The position numbers and the translations under genes are program-made. This document shows positions 26,308 through 36,039 of a DNA stretch of 64,000 bases, in pieces. The notes beneath the pieces were generated by a model. It saw nothing but the letters and a program-made list of their open reading frames with translations. It was not told where the DNA came from and did no database searches. The first letter of the stretch is position 1; every line of letters begins with the position of its first letter. Source of the DNA: Candidatus Brocadia sinica JPN1 (GTDB lineage Bacteria; Planctomycetota; Brocadiia; Brocadiales; Brocadiaceae); assembly GCF_000949635.1 (NCBI RefSeq), contig NZ_BAFN01000001.1, positions 1,550,001 to 1,614,000 on the forward strand, read 5' to 3'.

Positions 26308-27666
26308 ATGACAAAAACAAACGTGGTATATGTTTGTCAGCATTGCGGCTGGAAGAGCCTGAAATGGGTAGGACGCTGCGGAGGTTGCGGGGAATGGGAC
26401 TCGACGATAGAAGAGCTTGGCACGCCTGCCGGTTCTGGTTATAAATCATTTACCATCAGTCGCGAATTGCCACAACCAATAACACAGGTAAAACTGCTTG
26501 AATGTCCTAGTATTGAAACAGGGATGGAAGAATTTGACAGGATTCTTGGCGGTGGACTGATTGCTGGTTCGGCAGTATTGATCGGAGGGACACCGGGAAT
26601 AGGCAAATCTACGCTCCTTTTACAGGTATGTCAGTATATTAGCAAAAAAGGGTATACCACCCTTTATGTGACAGGGGAAGAATCGGTTGCTCAGACAAAA
26701 CTTCGTGCGGAGAGGTTGTCTATTTTGTCGGATAATTTATTGGTCGTTGCGGAAACAAATCTGGATTTCATTCTGGAAAACATCCACAATACCCGACCAA
26801 CCCTTGTTGTAATCGATTCTATTCAAATGATTTATAAGTCACAAATAGAGTCCGCACCCGGTACGGTTGCTCAGGTACGTCAATGTGCCAATGATCTCAT
26901 TTCCGTTGCTAAATCTACAGGTTCTGCAATTTTCCTGGTAGGGCATGTCACCAAGCAGGGCATTATTGCCGGTCCTAAAGTATTAGAACATATGGCTGAC
27001 ACGGTTTTGTATTTTGAGGGAGAAAAATTTCAATGCTACCGCATCTTGCGGGTGGTAAAAAACAGGTTCGGTTCCACCGATGAGATAGGGATATTCGAGA
27101 TGAGAAAAAATGGATTACAGCCGGTGGATAACCCGTCTGAGATATTTATTTCACAAGGTCGAAGGATTAGTGCCGGCTCTGCTATTATTTCCTGCATGGA
27201 AGGGACTCGCGCCTTGCTAGTCGAGATACAGGCGCTTGTCACTAGGGCGAACTTTGGTATGCCCGAACGAAAAGTCAGCGGGGTAGACTATAATCGGGTT
27301 TCGATGATCCTTGCCATCCTTGAAAAACGGATAGGACTAAAGCTTGGGGGACAGGACGTCTTTGTGAATATCGTAGGAGGAGTTCAGGTGGATGAACCCG
27401 CAGCTGACCTTGGTATTGCCATGACAATTACGTCAAGCTTTAAAGAAAAGGTAATTCCTTCCGATATCGTGTTTGTTGGAGAGGTAGGGTTGGGAGGAGA
27501 GGTTCGTAGTGTAAGCCAGATTGAGATCCGATTAAAAGAGGCGCAGAGATTGGGTTTTAAAAGGGCAATTGTTCCAAAGGATAACACAAAGGGGATTGCT
27601 AATGACCTGGGAATAGAACTGAGCGAAGTATGTTATCTTTCCGAGGCTGTAGAAATCATAGGATGA
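26308..27666 (+). CDS. radA: DNA repair protein RadA (Sms)
   Basis: A 452-residue RecA-related branch-migration factor. N-terminal zinc finger (Cys10, Cys13, Cys24, Cys27), Walker A GGTPGIGKST (near 94), the RadA KNRFG motif (near 251) and a C-terminal Lon-protease-like domain (VNIVGGVQV; ADLGIAM; FVGEVGLGGEVR). In Bacillus radA also follows clpC, so the neighbourhood is conserved. The last bases overlap the next gene in an ATGA junction. Confidence 0.96.
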   Translation: MTKTNVVYVCQHCGWKSLKWVGRCGGCGEWDSTIEELGTPAGSGYKSFTISRELPQPITQVKLLECPSIETGMEEFDRILGGGLIAGSAVLIGGTPGIGKSTLLLQVCQYISKKGYTTLYVTGEESVAQTKLRAERLSILSDNLLVVAETNLDFILENIHNTRPTLVVIDSIQMIYKSQIESAPGTVAQVRQCANDLISVAKSTGSAIFLVGHVTKQGIIAGPKVLEHMADTVLYFEGEKFQCYRILRVVKNRFGSTDEIGIFEMRKNGLQPVDNPSEIFISQGRRISAGSAIISCMEGTRALLVEIQALVTRANFGMPERKVSGVDYNRVSMILAILEKRIGLKLGGQDVFVNIVGGVQVDEPAADLGIAMTITSSFKEKVIPSDIVFVGEVGLGGEVRSVSQIEIRLKEAQRLGFKRAIVPKDNTKGIANDLGIELSEVCYLSEAVEIIG

Positions 27667-28679
27667 ATTTCGTGAGAAATCAAAGATTGAAGCACACACT
27701 TTTGTTTATGGGAATTGTCTGCATGATGTTCTTTTGTAAGTTTTATGATGCCTATGCAGATACTTATACAGACGGTAGGATTATAGTAAAACACGAGGAA
27801 TTACCCGTAAAAAAGAATGGCCGTCATATTCAATTTGATCATCCCTATGAAGTGGCAGGGAATGTTATTACCAATGCGTTGTCTTATATCTATTTTGAAG
27901 AAAAGGGCCTGTTGAAAAAGAAAGGAACCTTAAGGGTCTTTCAGGACGATGAGATAAGAAAATTGGTTCCCCTGATTGTCCAGGCGCTTTCCGTTGCAAC
28001 GCCGACACAGGTTGTTACTGTTTCATCCTATTCTGAGCGCATACTTTTGACCGACCAGCAGAATTATTGCGCCATATTTATTTCAGATCGCAATCTTAAC
28101 ATTGCCTTCAGCCGCATTCATATGTTTCAGTCATATAATGATGCCATGTCAGAGAAAAAACGATATACAACGGCAAAAGAGAATCCTTCGCGGATAAGTC
28201 ACAGCCGCTTTTGGAAGTTGGTCCCGTCAGCAGGACAAAGGTTAGAACCAAGTCATGAAAACTGGCTTGTTATAGACTTGTCCAACGAAATGTACCAACA
28301 ACCTGTAGCGCAAAGGGTGGGGACGGTTGATGAAAAGATCAAGATGGGTACGTCTGAACTGGATGCCCGCCTGAAGAAGCTGGAAGAAAGAATGGTGGCT
28401 GCCGATGAAACGAAAGTAAATAAACCAATAACTTCAGTAAGAGAAAACGGCAGTGAAAGCAAGATAAAAAGTAAGTTGGTCATACTGCGTGAAATGATGG
28501 AAGATGAAATTATATCCGAAGAGGATTACGACTACAAAAAAGTCAAAATGCTCAGAGAAGCTATGGGCGATATGAGTATAAAGGAACAGTTGCAGGTGAT
28601 AAAAGACTTAAAAATCGAAGGGCTTATTACAGAAGACGATTATAACGAAAAAAAGAAAGAATTATTGGATCAATTCTAA
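27663..28679 (+). CDS. Secreted protein with C-terminal SHOCT-like repeats
   Basis: The ATG at 27663 overlaps the radA stop (ATGA) and leads straight into a signal peptide (hydrophobic core about residues 11-27, DAYA cleavage region). A central domain of about 180 residues has no motif I recognise. A linker is followed by two helical hairpins with the SHOCT look (L-x-x-M-x-x-D-E-I-I-S-E-E-D-Y-x-x-K-K and L-K-I-E-G-L-I-T-E-D-D-Y-x-x-K-K-x-E-L), usually oligomerisation modules. Coupled translation with radA is probably an operon accident rather than a functional link. Confidence 0.75.
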   Translation: MNFVRNQRLKHTLLFMGIVCMMFFCKFYDAYADTYTDGRIIVKHEELPVKKNGRHIQFDHPYEVAGNVITNALSYIYFEEKGLLKKKGTLRVFQDDEIRKLVPLIVQALSVATPTQVVTVSSYSERILLTDQQNYCAIFISDRNLNIAFSRIHMFQSYNDAMSEKKRYTTAKENPSRISHSRFWKLVPSAGQRLEPSHENWLVIDLSNEMYQQPVAQRVGTVDEKIKMGTSELDARLKKLEERMVAADETKVNKPITSVRENGSESKIKSKLVILREMMEDEIISEEDYDYKKVKMLREAMGDMSIKEQLQVIKDLKIEGLITEDDYNEKKKELLDQF

Positions 28680-28769
28680 TTGCCGCGAAAGGGCCGTTTC
28701 CCTGCCCGCTTCTTTTTCAGAAAAATTAAATTTGATAAAAAATTCCATATTAATCTTATTATCATTCTT

Positions 28770-29558
28770 TTATAACTGCCCTCGCAGCTTCGCCCAAACA
28801 AGTCCTAAATATTCATGGAAAGCGCTCTCAGTTTTAAAGAATCCGCCTGCGTCCGGGAAAAACTGGAAAGGATTGCTACCTTGGCTTTCTTTGACCAAAT
28901 AACCTGTAGGGGCGGGAATGGGGCGCATGCCCAATTTTTTAAACAGTGCCATTGAGCGTGGCATATGAACGGCGGAAGTAACCAGAATAAATTCATCATC
29001 ACCGACGATTGGTTTCATGAATTGCGCCTGGTCTGCCGTATCTTTTGAACATGTCTCTAAAATGATATCTTCATGTTTTACGCCGATGGCCCTGGCAACC
29101 TTCTCCAGAGTTTCTGCCTCGGCGACCGCATCAAAAACCTTTCCTCCTGATAAAATAAGTTTGCTTCCCGGTATTTCGTTGTGGAGTCTTATGCCTTCTA
29201 TCAGACGAACTAACGACGCATCCGAGATTTGACTGGTAACAGGGATGTTTGGGTCAGAGGTGTGTCCTCCGCCCAAAACAACAATCCACCTCACCGATGG
29301 GATAATATCACTGCCGGATATATCTGATGTTGCAGCTATGCCGAGCGGCAGATATTGACGCTCTAATGGTCTTAAAAGTACGTTTGGAATACCCCTGTAG
29401 CTCAGGATTGTAAATAGAATCACGCCGGCTGTAACGATAAACTTTCCGATCCTTTGTTTTCTGGTAAACAAGAGCAGAAATAATCCAATAACCAATATTT
29501 CCAGGCAGAAAGGAACAGGAGAAAAGAATTGGGCAATAATCTTTTTTAAGACAAACAT
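28770..29558 (-). CDS. YdcF/ElyC/SanA-like (DUF218) membrane protein
   Basis: A 262-residue protein. Two N-terminal membrane helices (about residues 10-30 and 37-55) precede a DUF218 domain with VVLGGG, KLILSGGK, E-A-E-x-L, T-x-D-x-A and TSAVHMPRS motifs. The family includes E. coli ElyC, tied to peptidoglycan precursor metabolism and envelope integrity, and YdcF. The catalytic activity is unknown. It is the last of three closely spaced minus-strand genes (epimerase, methyltransferase, this one). Confidence 0.87.
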   Translation of the reverse strand: MFVLKKIIAQFFSPVPFCLEILVIGLFLLLFTRKQRIGKFIVTAGVILFTILSYRGIPNVLLRPLERQYLPLGIAATSDISGSDIIPSVRWIVVLGGGHTSDPNIPVTSQISDASLVRLIEGIRLHNEIPGSKLILSGGKVFDAVAEAETLEKVARAIGVKHEDIILETCSKDTADQAQFMKPIVGDDEFILVTSAVHMPRSMALFKKLGMRPIPAPTGYLVKESQGSNPFQFFPDAGGFFKTESAFHEYLGLVWAKLRGQL

Positions 29559-29587
29559 CTTTTCAGAAAGAACTGATAATTTAATTA

Positions 29588-30589
29588 TTATTTCTTGCCA
29601 ATAATCAGGGTCGAATTGGATTCCAAATCCATCCTTTTTATATCCCTAAAACCGCTTTTTACAAGCCATTCCCGATATTCAGCCTCGCTGTAAGATGCTC
29701 CTTCCTGTGTACCGATAAGCATATTGAGGCTGAAGAGTGCTGCAAATTGTGGACTTGTCCTGGTTTCGTCCAGTACAAATTCATGGATTAGCACTTGGCC
29801 GCCGTCTTTTAAGGCATCCCAACACTTCTTGAGGATCATGGTGTTATTTGTGGGACTATAAATATGTAAAAGGTTTGAGGCAAGGATCGCATCGTAGGTG
29901 CTTTCCCCAAAGGTGTCTTCCAGACAATTACCCGGTTGTGTGCTAACACGGTCGTCCATGTTTGCAGCCGTAATAAATTCCCGGGTGAGTTTGATTACAT
30001 GCCCAAGATCAAAGACGGTGGCATGCAGATACGGATTGGCCTGTGCAAGCGCGATAGAATATGTACCAGGGCCACCTGCAATATCCAACAACCTATTTGC
30101 CTTTTTTAAATCAATCTTTCTGCAAAGTTCCTCTGACTTTACCGAGGCGATGTTATGCATTGCCGTAATAAAAATTCTGAGATCATACTGATCTACTTCT
30201 TCGGGTAAATCTTTTATCGAAACAGGTTTTCCGGTTTCTATTGTCTCTCGCAGCATTGTCCAGTTTTCCATCATATTATGGAAATGATGGATGAAATCTC
30301 CCAGGTAATGGGGCATTCCTTTGATCAGGTGGAGATTTGATAGGTAGGTATTTTTGTAAGAGCCTTCCTCTTTAGCCAGTATTTCAAGGGAAACGAGTGC
30401 ATTGAGGAGCATCTCGGTTGCCCGTTCATTGGTGCGGATAGATTGCGAAATTTCTTTCGTGGTGAGCTTGTTTTTGCCAATAAGCGTAAATAGGTCAAAT
30501 TCTACGGCTGTAAAAAGGACATGAGATTTCCAATAGCCACAACTAAGTTGAAGGAGGTAATCAAAATGTGGATAGTTCGTAGAAGTCAT
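29588..30589 (-). CDS. SAM-dependent O-methyltransferase (AcsO-MT / plant-type OMT family)
   Basis: A 333-residue protein with an N-terminal winged-helix dimerisation domain (about 15-95, LFTLIGKNKLTTKEI) and a C-terminal Rossmann methyltransferase domain with the SAM motif DIAGGPGTYS (about 168-177), FDLGHV and GGQVLIHEF. This plan is that of hydroxyneurosporene and acetylserotonin methyltransferases, used on phenolic or quinone-like small molecules. Lying between an NDUFA9-like epimerase gene and a YdcF-like gene, it could act in isoprenoid, quinone or lipid modification; this is inference. Confidence 0.86.
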   Translation of the reverse strand: MTSTNYPHFDYLLQLSCGYWKSHVLFTAVEFDLFTLIGKNKLTTKEISQSIRTNERATEMLLNALVSLEILAKEEGSYKNTYLSNLHLIKGMPHYLGDFIHHFHNMMENWTMLRETIETGKPVSIKDLPEEVDQYDLRIFITAMHNIASVKSEELCRKIDLKKANRLLDIAGGPGTYSIALAQANPYLHATVFDLGHVIKLTREFITAANMDDRVSTQPGNCLEDTFGESTYDAILASNLLHIYSPTNNTMILKKCWDALKDGGQVLIHEFVLDETRTSPQFAALFSLNMLIGTQEGASYSEAEYREWLVKSGFRDIKRMDLESNSTLIIGKK

Positions 30590-30616
30590 TGTCGTTTAAA
30601 TGAAATTCCTCCGTTT

Positions 30617-31513
30617 TTATAGTATAAGATACCTGGATATTCCCGTTTTAAAACAAATGGGTTTGATGCTAAAGTGTTCAAAAAACGGTTTTTCGTCACA
30701 GGTATTACCCTCCAGTAACATAATAATTTGCTCTTTCGTAACGGGAAAGGCGGGTAACCAATCAAGCATTTCTGCTGCAAGGCTCATGAGGAAAACAGGA
30801 ATATGTAGCTTGTGCGGTGGTACACAGAGGACGTCACCAATGATATCAATGATTCGATTAAACTCAATCTTTTCTGGTCCACCCACATCAAAAGTTTTGC
30901 CTACGGCGTCTTCTTGTTCTATCGATTTGACAAAGCCCATCGAAACATTTTCTACTGCCACGGGTTGCATCTGATACCTTCCGTTGCCTATTACGGGCAC
31001 AAATTGTTGGGTTTTTAGCATGCCAGCAAACAGATTGACAAATTTATCTCCAGGCCCAAAGATAATCGAAGGACGAAAAATAGTGTAATCAAGCCCAGCG
31101 TTTCTTACGCATTCTTCTGCACGGGACTTGGTTTGTTGATAAGGGGTCTTGCCGTCTGGACGCGCTCCCAGTGCGCTCATCTGAATGAATCGCCTAACCC
31201 CCTGTTCTCGTGCTGCCCTGACAAGATTTGCCGTCCCCTCGTAATGCAATTTCTCAAAGGTAATCCCTTTTCCGGGGAACTCTCTGATAATTCCAACGAG
31301 ATTGATAATGGTATCACACCCTGCTAATTTGCCAGGTAAACTGCTGGGATCTGTAATATCGCCATGCACGATTTCAACATCTTTATAATGCGCAATCTTT
31401 TGTTCAGAACCCTGTCGAAGGATGCATTTAACCTGATAGTTATTTTCCAGCAAATCATGAAGTATTTGTTTTCCTACAAAACCCGTACTGCCTGTCAAAA
31501 AAACCTTCATCAT
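30617..31513 (-). CDS. NAD(P)-binding atypical SDR, NDUFA9/complex I-associated type
   Basis: A 298-residue epimerase-like Rossmann protein. The N-terminus reads FLTGSTGFVGKQI; the motif pair MSALGA and Y-Q-Q-T-K-S-R-A-E replaces the classical YxxxK; RPSIIFGPGDKF and VENVS are typical of the NDUFA9-like / NAD(P)H-binding group. A good ribosome site (AGGAGG) precedes the start. First of three tightly spaced genes with the O-methyltransferase and the YdcF-like gene. The substrate is unknown, and many relatives are structural nucleotide-binding proteins. Confidence 0.87.
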   Translation of the reverse strand: MMKVFLTGSTGFVGKQILHDLLENNYQVKCILRQGSEQKIAHYKDVEIVHGDITDPSSLPGKLAGCDTIINLVGIIREFPGKGITFEKLHYEGTANLVRAAREQGVRRFIQMSALGARPDGKTPYQQTKSRAEECVRNAGLDYTIFRPSIIFGPGDKFVNLFAGMLKTQQFVPVIGNGRYQMQPVAVENVSMGFVKSIEQEDAVGKTFDVGGPEKIEFNRIIDIIGDVLCVPPHKLHIPVFLMSLAAEMLDWLPAFPVTKEQIIMLLEGNTCDEKPFFEHFSIKPICFKTGISRYLIL

Positions 31514-31693
31514 CTGTTACCTCCTGAATGATGTAATTATGTACTTCCTGCCTGTATTTATGCAGTCAAAAGGGTAGTCAGGGAGTTGCTTCTTACGGCA
31601 TTCCCGAGGGAGAAACAGCTCCTTATCACTTCTTGTTCTCTTTTCCGAAGAGGGGTGTATTCATAAATAATTTCCCTGAAGAACGCACTTTTA

Positions 31694-34279
31694 TCAGCAG
31701 GTATTTTCCTGATGGGAAGGGACAAGGCTCCTGCATAAAAACAACCCCATTTCTCGAAAAACAATGTCCCTCTTGTCCTTAATGCATCTGGCATCCGGAA
31801 GAGACCGGAGAAATGTATGTCCATATTTTTTTGTAATCACACGACGATCGAAGATGATCACTACCCCCTTATCCTCACGACTGCGTATGAGTCTTCCGAA
31901 GCCCTGTTTGAATTTAATGACAGCCATTGGTAAGGAGTAATCGTAGAAGGCATCACCTCCATATTTTTCGATGGCCTCCGCCCTGGCCTCGATAATCGGT
32001 TGTGTAGGTACCTTAAACGGTAATCGGGTGAGAATGACGCATTCCAAAGCGTCCCCCTTGACATCAATTCCCTCCCAGAAGCTGTCCGTAGCAAATAAAA
32101 CCGAGGTCGTGTCTTTTTTAAAGGCTTCAAGGAGGTTGTGGCGGTTATCCATTCCCTGCCTCAAACAGGTATAACCGAGTTGTGTAATCTGCGGCTCTAA
32201 CCTTCGATAGAGGGTGTCAAGAAGGCTATATGATGTAAACAGAATTAATGCACGCCCTTCTGAGATTTTCACGGTTTTCAGGATACTCTCATCGAGGGCT
32301 GGAACATAACCCGGTTTGTCAGGTTCTGGAATATCCGTGGGAATTCCTATAATAGATTGCCTCTTATAATCAAAGGGAGAATCTACGATTAATTCGGACA
32401 GGCGATCCTCCGGCATTTGGTGTAAGCCAATATTGTTTTTAAAGAATCCAAAGGTCTTGCTTATCGTCAATGTGGCTGAGGTCAGTATTATTGTAGTATA
32501 ATTGTCATACAGATATGCCTTCAAATTGCCGGAAATGGACAGTGGGGCTGCGCAAAATCGAATGACTGGCACCCCTGCATACCTTTTGATTTCCATCCAT
32601 TTGCAAGTCCTTTCATCTTCTGTAATGAAGGAGGCAAGGTCGCCTGCTACCAATTTCAGACGCGTCTTGCAGGATACAATATCTATCAGCACGGGTGAAA
32701 GAGTATCTTGTGCTTTTCTGGATAGTTCCTCAAATGCATTTAACAGAGATGTTAATAGTGACACGAATTTGAGAATGTCCGTGCTTAATGCCCTGAGTCC
32801 TATCTCTATAACGTCTTGCCACAGGGTTGTGGAAAACATGCTTGTCGTGATACGTAATTTGGTCTCGTTTTCTTTTGTGTCATCTCTGTGAAAGTTTTTA
32901 TTCTTCATGTACTCGCTTAGTGCCCTGGAGATATTTTCAAAGACCCCTTGAACGGTATCGTAGAGACGCTGCCTTTCCTCCAGGATCTCTGCGTTGATTC
33001 TATTGGTAACTTCCATTGCAATAGATTTATCGTGAATCGAACTCATTTCCTTGAGCTTGTTTTTAAGGTACTGCAGAAGTCCTTTTCTGTTATCCTTTAA
33101 GTTAATCAGTCTTCCCAATAGCTTTGTTATCCTTACTCTCGAAATCGTGCAGCTCATATGTGCCGTTGCCACATCCTCAAGGTGGTGTGCTTCGTCAATA
33201 ATGATTTTCTTAAAAGGCGGCAAGATTGCTACGGCATCATAACCCTTTGTTTCTTTGCGCACGATCAGATCGGCCATCAGAAGATAGTGATTTACCACCA
33301 ACACATCAGCGCTGGCTGCATTTCTCCGGGCAATATAAAAAAAGCATTCGTCATAAAACTGACACTTCAGCCGCGTGCACTGGTCGGCCTCCGATTGTAT
33401 TGCTTCCCAGACATCCTCCTGTGGCACAAAATTCAGGTCTGCCTTGCTCCCATCCTGTGTCTTTGTTGCCCATTCCAGCAGATCGTTCAGCTGCTGCCGA
33501 TCTTTATCGTCAATTAATATGCCACCCTCAGAACGTAAATTATAAACCTTCCTCAGGCACAGGTAATTATTCCTGCCCTTTACCAGCACACTCTTAAAAT
33601 TGAGCCCACAACACTTTCTGAGTATAGGAATGTCCTTTTCGATTAACTGTTCCTGAAGATTTATCGTGTGGGTAGAAAGTACTACCCGTTCCTGGTTTTT
33701 CATACTCCAGAATACAGCCGGGACAAGATACGCCAGCGATTTCCCCGTCCCTGTTCCAGCTTCAATCACAGCAATTTTGTCTGCATTAAACGCATCAACA
33801 ACCGATTTTAGCATCTCGACCTGTGGCTTGCGATATTCATACTGAGACAAACACCGTGAAAAATTTCCTCCAGGTTGAAATTGTGTGGATAATTCATCAG
33901 AGTTTAGCCGCTCACACCCCCGCTCTTTCTTAACCGTTATCACCGGGTATAGATATTCTACGTTGTTATCCACAATATAGCATCCTACCCCAAGTTGTCC
34001 CATATATGACGCAATCTCAATGTCCGCATCGGAGGGATCCAGGATACCTTCCGGATGATTATGGATAATAACGTCACCATATCTTGCCTCTTTGATGATG
34101 GCAGGTACGGCACGTTTATTTCCCATGGCGTAAACATCTACATCAGTTACCACCTGTTCATTATTCAGTCTGCCCACCAGAAATACCTCGTTTCCACCTG
34201 CCTTTTCAACGACGTCACGGATAGACAAGATAGCGTCAGGTGCTATAAAATCCCTGGCAAACCATTTACTTGTTTTCAT
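31694..34279 (-). CDS. dinG: DinG-family Fe-S helicase with N-terminal RadC/JAMM-like domain
   Basis: An 861-residue protein. Residues about 1-115 resemble RadC/JAMM metal domains: HNHPEG (His73, His75), then PS-x-x-D (Ser83, Asp86) and a candidate Glu31 in NEVFLVGRL, the full set of JAMM ligands with RadC spacing. After a linker comes an XPD/DinG helicase: Walker A EAGTGTGKS (about 173-181), four candidate Fe-S Cys (NNYLC, DQC, LKC, DEC), DEAH box, and motif VI QGFGRLIRS near 780. DinG unwinds 5'-overhang DNA, R-loops and forked substrates. The JAMM-like part may be a metalloprotease or a degenerate binding module. The gene stands alone, 180 nt before the epimerase. Confidence 0.9.
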   Translation of the reverse strand: MKTSKWFARDFIAPDAILSIRDVVEKAGGNEVFLVGRLNNEQVVTDVDVYAMGNKRAVPAIIKEARYGDVIIHNHPEGILDPSDADIEIASYMGQLGVGCYIVDNNVEYLYPVITVKKERGCERLNSDELSTQFQPGGNFSRCLSQYEYRKPQVEMLKSVVDAFNADKIAVIEAGTGTGKSLAYLVPAVFWSMKNQERVVLSTHTINLQEQLIEKDIPILRKCCGLNFKSVLVKGRNNYLCLRKVYNLRSEGGILIDDKDRQQLNDLLEWATKTQDGSKADLNFVPQEDVWEAIQSEADQCTRLKCQFYDECFFYIARRNAASADVLVVNHYLLMADLIVRKETKGYDAVAILPPFKKIIIDEAHHLEDVATAHMSCTISRVRITKLLGRLINLKDNRKGLLQYLKNKLKEMSSIHDKSIAMEVTNRINAEILEERQRLYDTVQGVFENISRALSEYMKNKNFHRDDTKENETKLRITTSMFSTTLWQDVIEIGLRALSTDILKFVSLLTSLLNAFEELSRKAQDTLSPVLIDIVSCKTRLKLVAGDLASFITEDERTCKWMEIKRYAGVPVIRFCAAPLSISGNLKAYLYDNYTTIILTSATLTISKTFGFFKNNIGLHQMPEDRLSELIVDSPFDYKRQSIIGIPTDIPEPDKPGYVPALDESILKTVKISEGRALILFTSYSLLDTLYRRLEPQITQLGYTCLRQGMDNRHNLLEAFKKDTTSVLFATDSFWEGIDVKGDALECVILTRLPFKVPTQPIIEARAEAIEKYGGDAFYDYSLPMAVIKFKQGFGRLIRSREDKGVVIIFDRRVITKKYGHTFLRSLPDARCIKDKRDIVFREMGLFLCRSLVPSHQENTC

Positions 34280-34590
34280 AATTTAGTGTTTGGAGATTTT
34301 ACTGTGATCAACTTGTTCCCAGGCTCAGGCTTGGGTGTCAGAAAATCTTAATGTAGTATAAAACAAAATACGCATATTATACAATGAAAAACAGGTTAAT
34401 TTGACCGCCTGGCACAAAGACACAAAAATTGGAGAACAGTTTCTCTGACATCATTTGCTGATTAAGGCTATCGGATTGTGAATCCCCTTTGCGTCTGGTG
34501 TCTTGGAATTGTCTTTTGTTTTATCGCTTGACTCTTTTTCACGTTTTCATATAATAAATTTTTCTTTAATCTCTGAAAGGAAATAATATC
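34280..34590. other. Divergent intergenic region
   Basis: About 310 nt between dinG (minus) and the aminotransferase (plus). No ORF or strong hairpin. The ribosome site GAAAGGA for the plus gene lies at its right end. Promoters presumably lie here, but none is convincing. Confidence 0.35.
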
Positions 34591-35736
34591 ATGAAAAAAA
34601 ATTATCTGTTTACACCGGGACCAACCATGGTGCCACCTGAGGTTGCATTGGCTGAGGCGCAACCCATGATCCATCACAGGACGCCGCAGTTTTCACAAAT
34701 CTTTTATGAGTTAAGCGAGGACTTAAAGTACTTATTCCAGACAAAGACAGGCGAGGTCTTTACCCTCATGTCGTCGGGAACGGGCGCTATGGAGGCATGC
34801 GTTGCGAATGTCTTGTCCAGAGGCAATAAGGCGCTGGTTGTTATCAGTGGAAAATTCGGTGAGCGCTGGGCAGAGTTGTGCAAGTGTTTTGGCATTGAGA
34901 CTATTACGATTGATGTTGAAAATGGCAAGGCAGTGAATCCGGCAGATATTGACGCCGCACTCAAGAAGACGTCTGGAATTAGTGCCGTATTTACAACTCA
35001 GTGCGAGACCTCTACCGGTGTCGTGCATGATATAAAATCCATTTCTTCTCTTGTGAAGAAATATGGGGCACTCATGATCGTTGATTCCATTACAGGGATC
35101 GGTGTCCATCAATTTTTCATGGACGAATGGAATATTGATGTTGCTATTACTGGTTCGCAGAAAGGATGCATGATGCCGCCCGGTCTGGCCTTTGTTTGCG
35201 TTAACAGCGGCGCCTGGAGTGTTATTGACAAGGCGGATTTGCCCAGATATTATTGGGATTTCCGAAAGATGCGGAAAGAGTTAAAAGACAAGACGACCCC
35301 CTTTACACCTGCGGTTTCTCTGGCCATGGCAATGAAGACGGCTATGGATATGATTAAAAAGGAAGGGATTGAGAATGTGTGGAAGAGACACGCCCGCCTT
35401 GCCAATGCCACAAGGGAAGGTGCAAAGGCGCTTGGCCTGGAACTCTTTGCCGGGGAATATTCAAGCAACGTGCTGACAGCAATTAAGGCACCCAAAGGGG
35501 TAGATGTTGATAAGATTATAAAAAAGCTGCGGGATGAAACAGGGGTAACTTTTACCGGTGGACAAGACGAGTTGAAAGGGAAAATTATCAGGATTGGCCA
35601 CATGGGTTATGTAAATGACTTCGATATCATTGTTGCCATTGCTGCACTTGAAAAAGGACTTTATGAAGCGGGATATGCCGTAGAATTAGGGAAAGGGCTT
35701 TCTACGGTGCAATCGTTGCTCGTAAGTAAGAAATAA
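34591..35736 (+). CDS. Class V PLP aminotransferase (serine-pyruvate / alanine-glyoxylate type)
   Basis: A 381-residue aminotransferase. The N-terminus has the FTPGPT motif, with HHRTPQF, SSGTGAMEA and the PLP Lys191 in TGSQKGCM; ETSTGV and VDSITGIG are also typical. Such enzymes are often annotated as alanine-glyoxylate or phosphoserine-type transaminases. In anaerobes lacking SerC, members of this group have been proposed to serve serine or glycine synthesis. The glycine cleavage genes gcvT and gcvH lie 20 kb away. The exact substrate pair cannot be read from the sequence. Confidence 0.88.
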   Translation: MKKNYLFTPGPTMVPPEVALAEAQPMIHHRTPQFSQIFYELSEDLKYLFQTKTGEVFTLMSSGTGAMEACVANVLSRGNKALVVISGKFGERWAELCKCFGIETITIDVENGKAVNPADIDAALKKTSGISAVFTTQCETSTGVVHDIKSISSLVKKYGALMIVDSITGIGVHQFFMDEWNIDVAITGSQKGCMMPPGLAFVCVNSGAWSVIDKADLPRYYWDFRKMRKELKDKTTPFTPAVSLAMAMKTAMDMIKKEGIENVWKRHARLANATREGAKALGLELFAGEYSSNVLTAIKAPKGVDVDKIIKKLRDETGVTFTGGQDELKGKIIRIGHMGYVNDFDIIVAIAALEKGLYEAGYAVELGKGLSTVQSLLVSKK

Positions 35737-36039
35737 AAACAACCATCGGATAACTATCTAGTCATTGGTGTTCTAAGTAGGAGCCGGCGCCCGTTGGCGA
35801 CTCTGTTGTGTGCACGTCGCTGTGGATTGTCGATCGCTGTTAGGTGGTGGCTCCTGCCTGGCGTGCTATCATTTCCCGAATGCCTTTGAGACTCCTCAGA
35901 AACGCACAGGTAATAAGATTTTAGTGTCTTCAGAAAAATATTTTGGCAATTTTGGCAAAAACATTTTCGCTGGCACCATGTAGGGCAACCCTTTGGGCTT
36001 GCTTTCTTGCAATAAACACAAGATTTTATCGTGAGTCCA

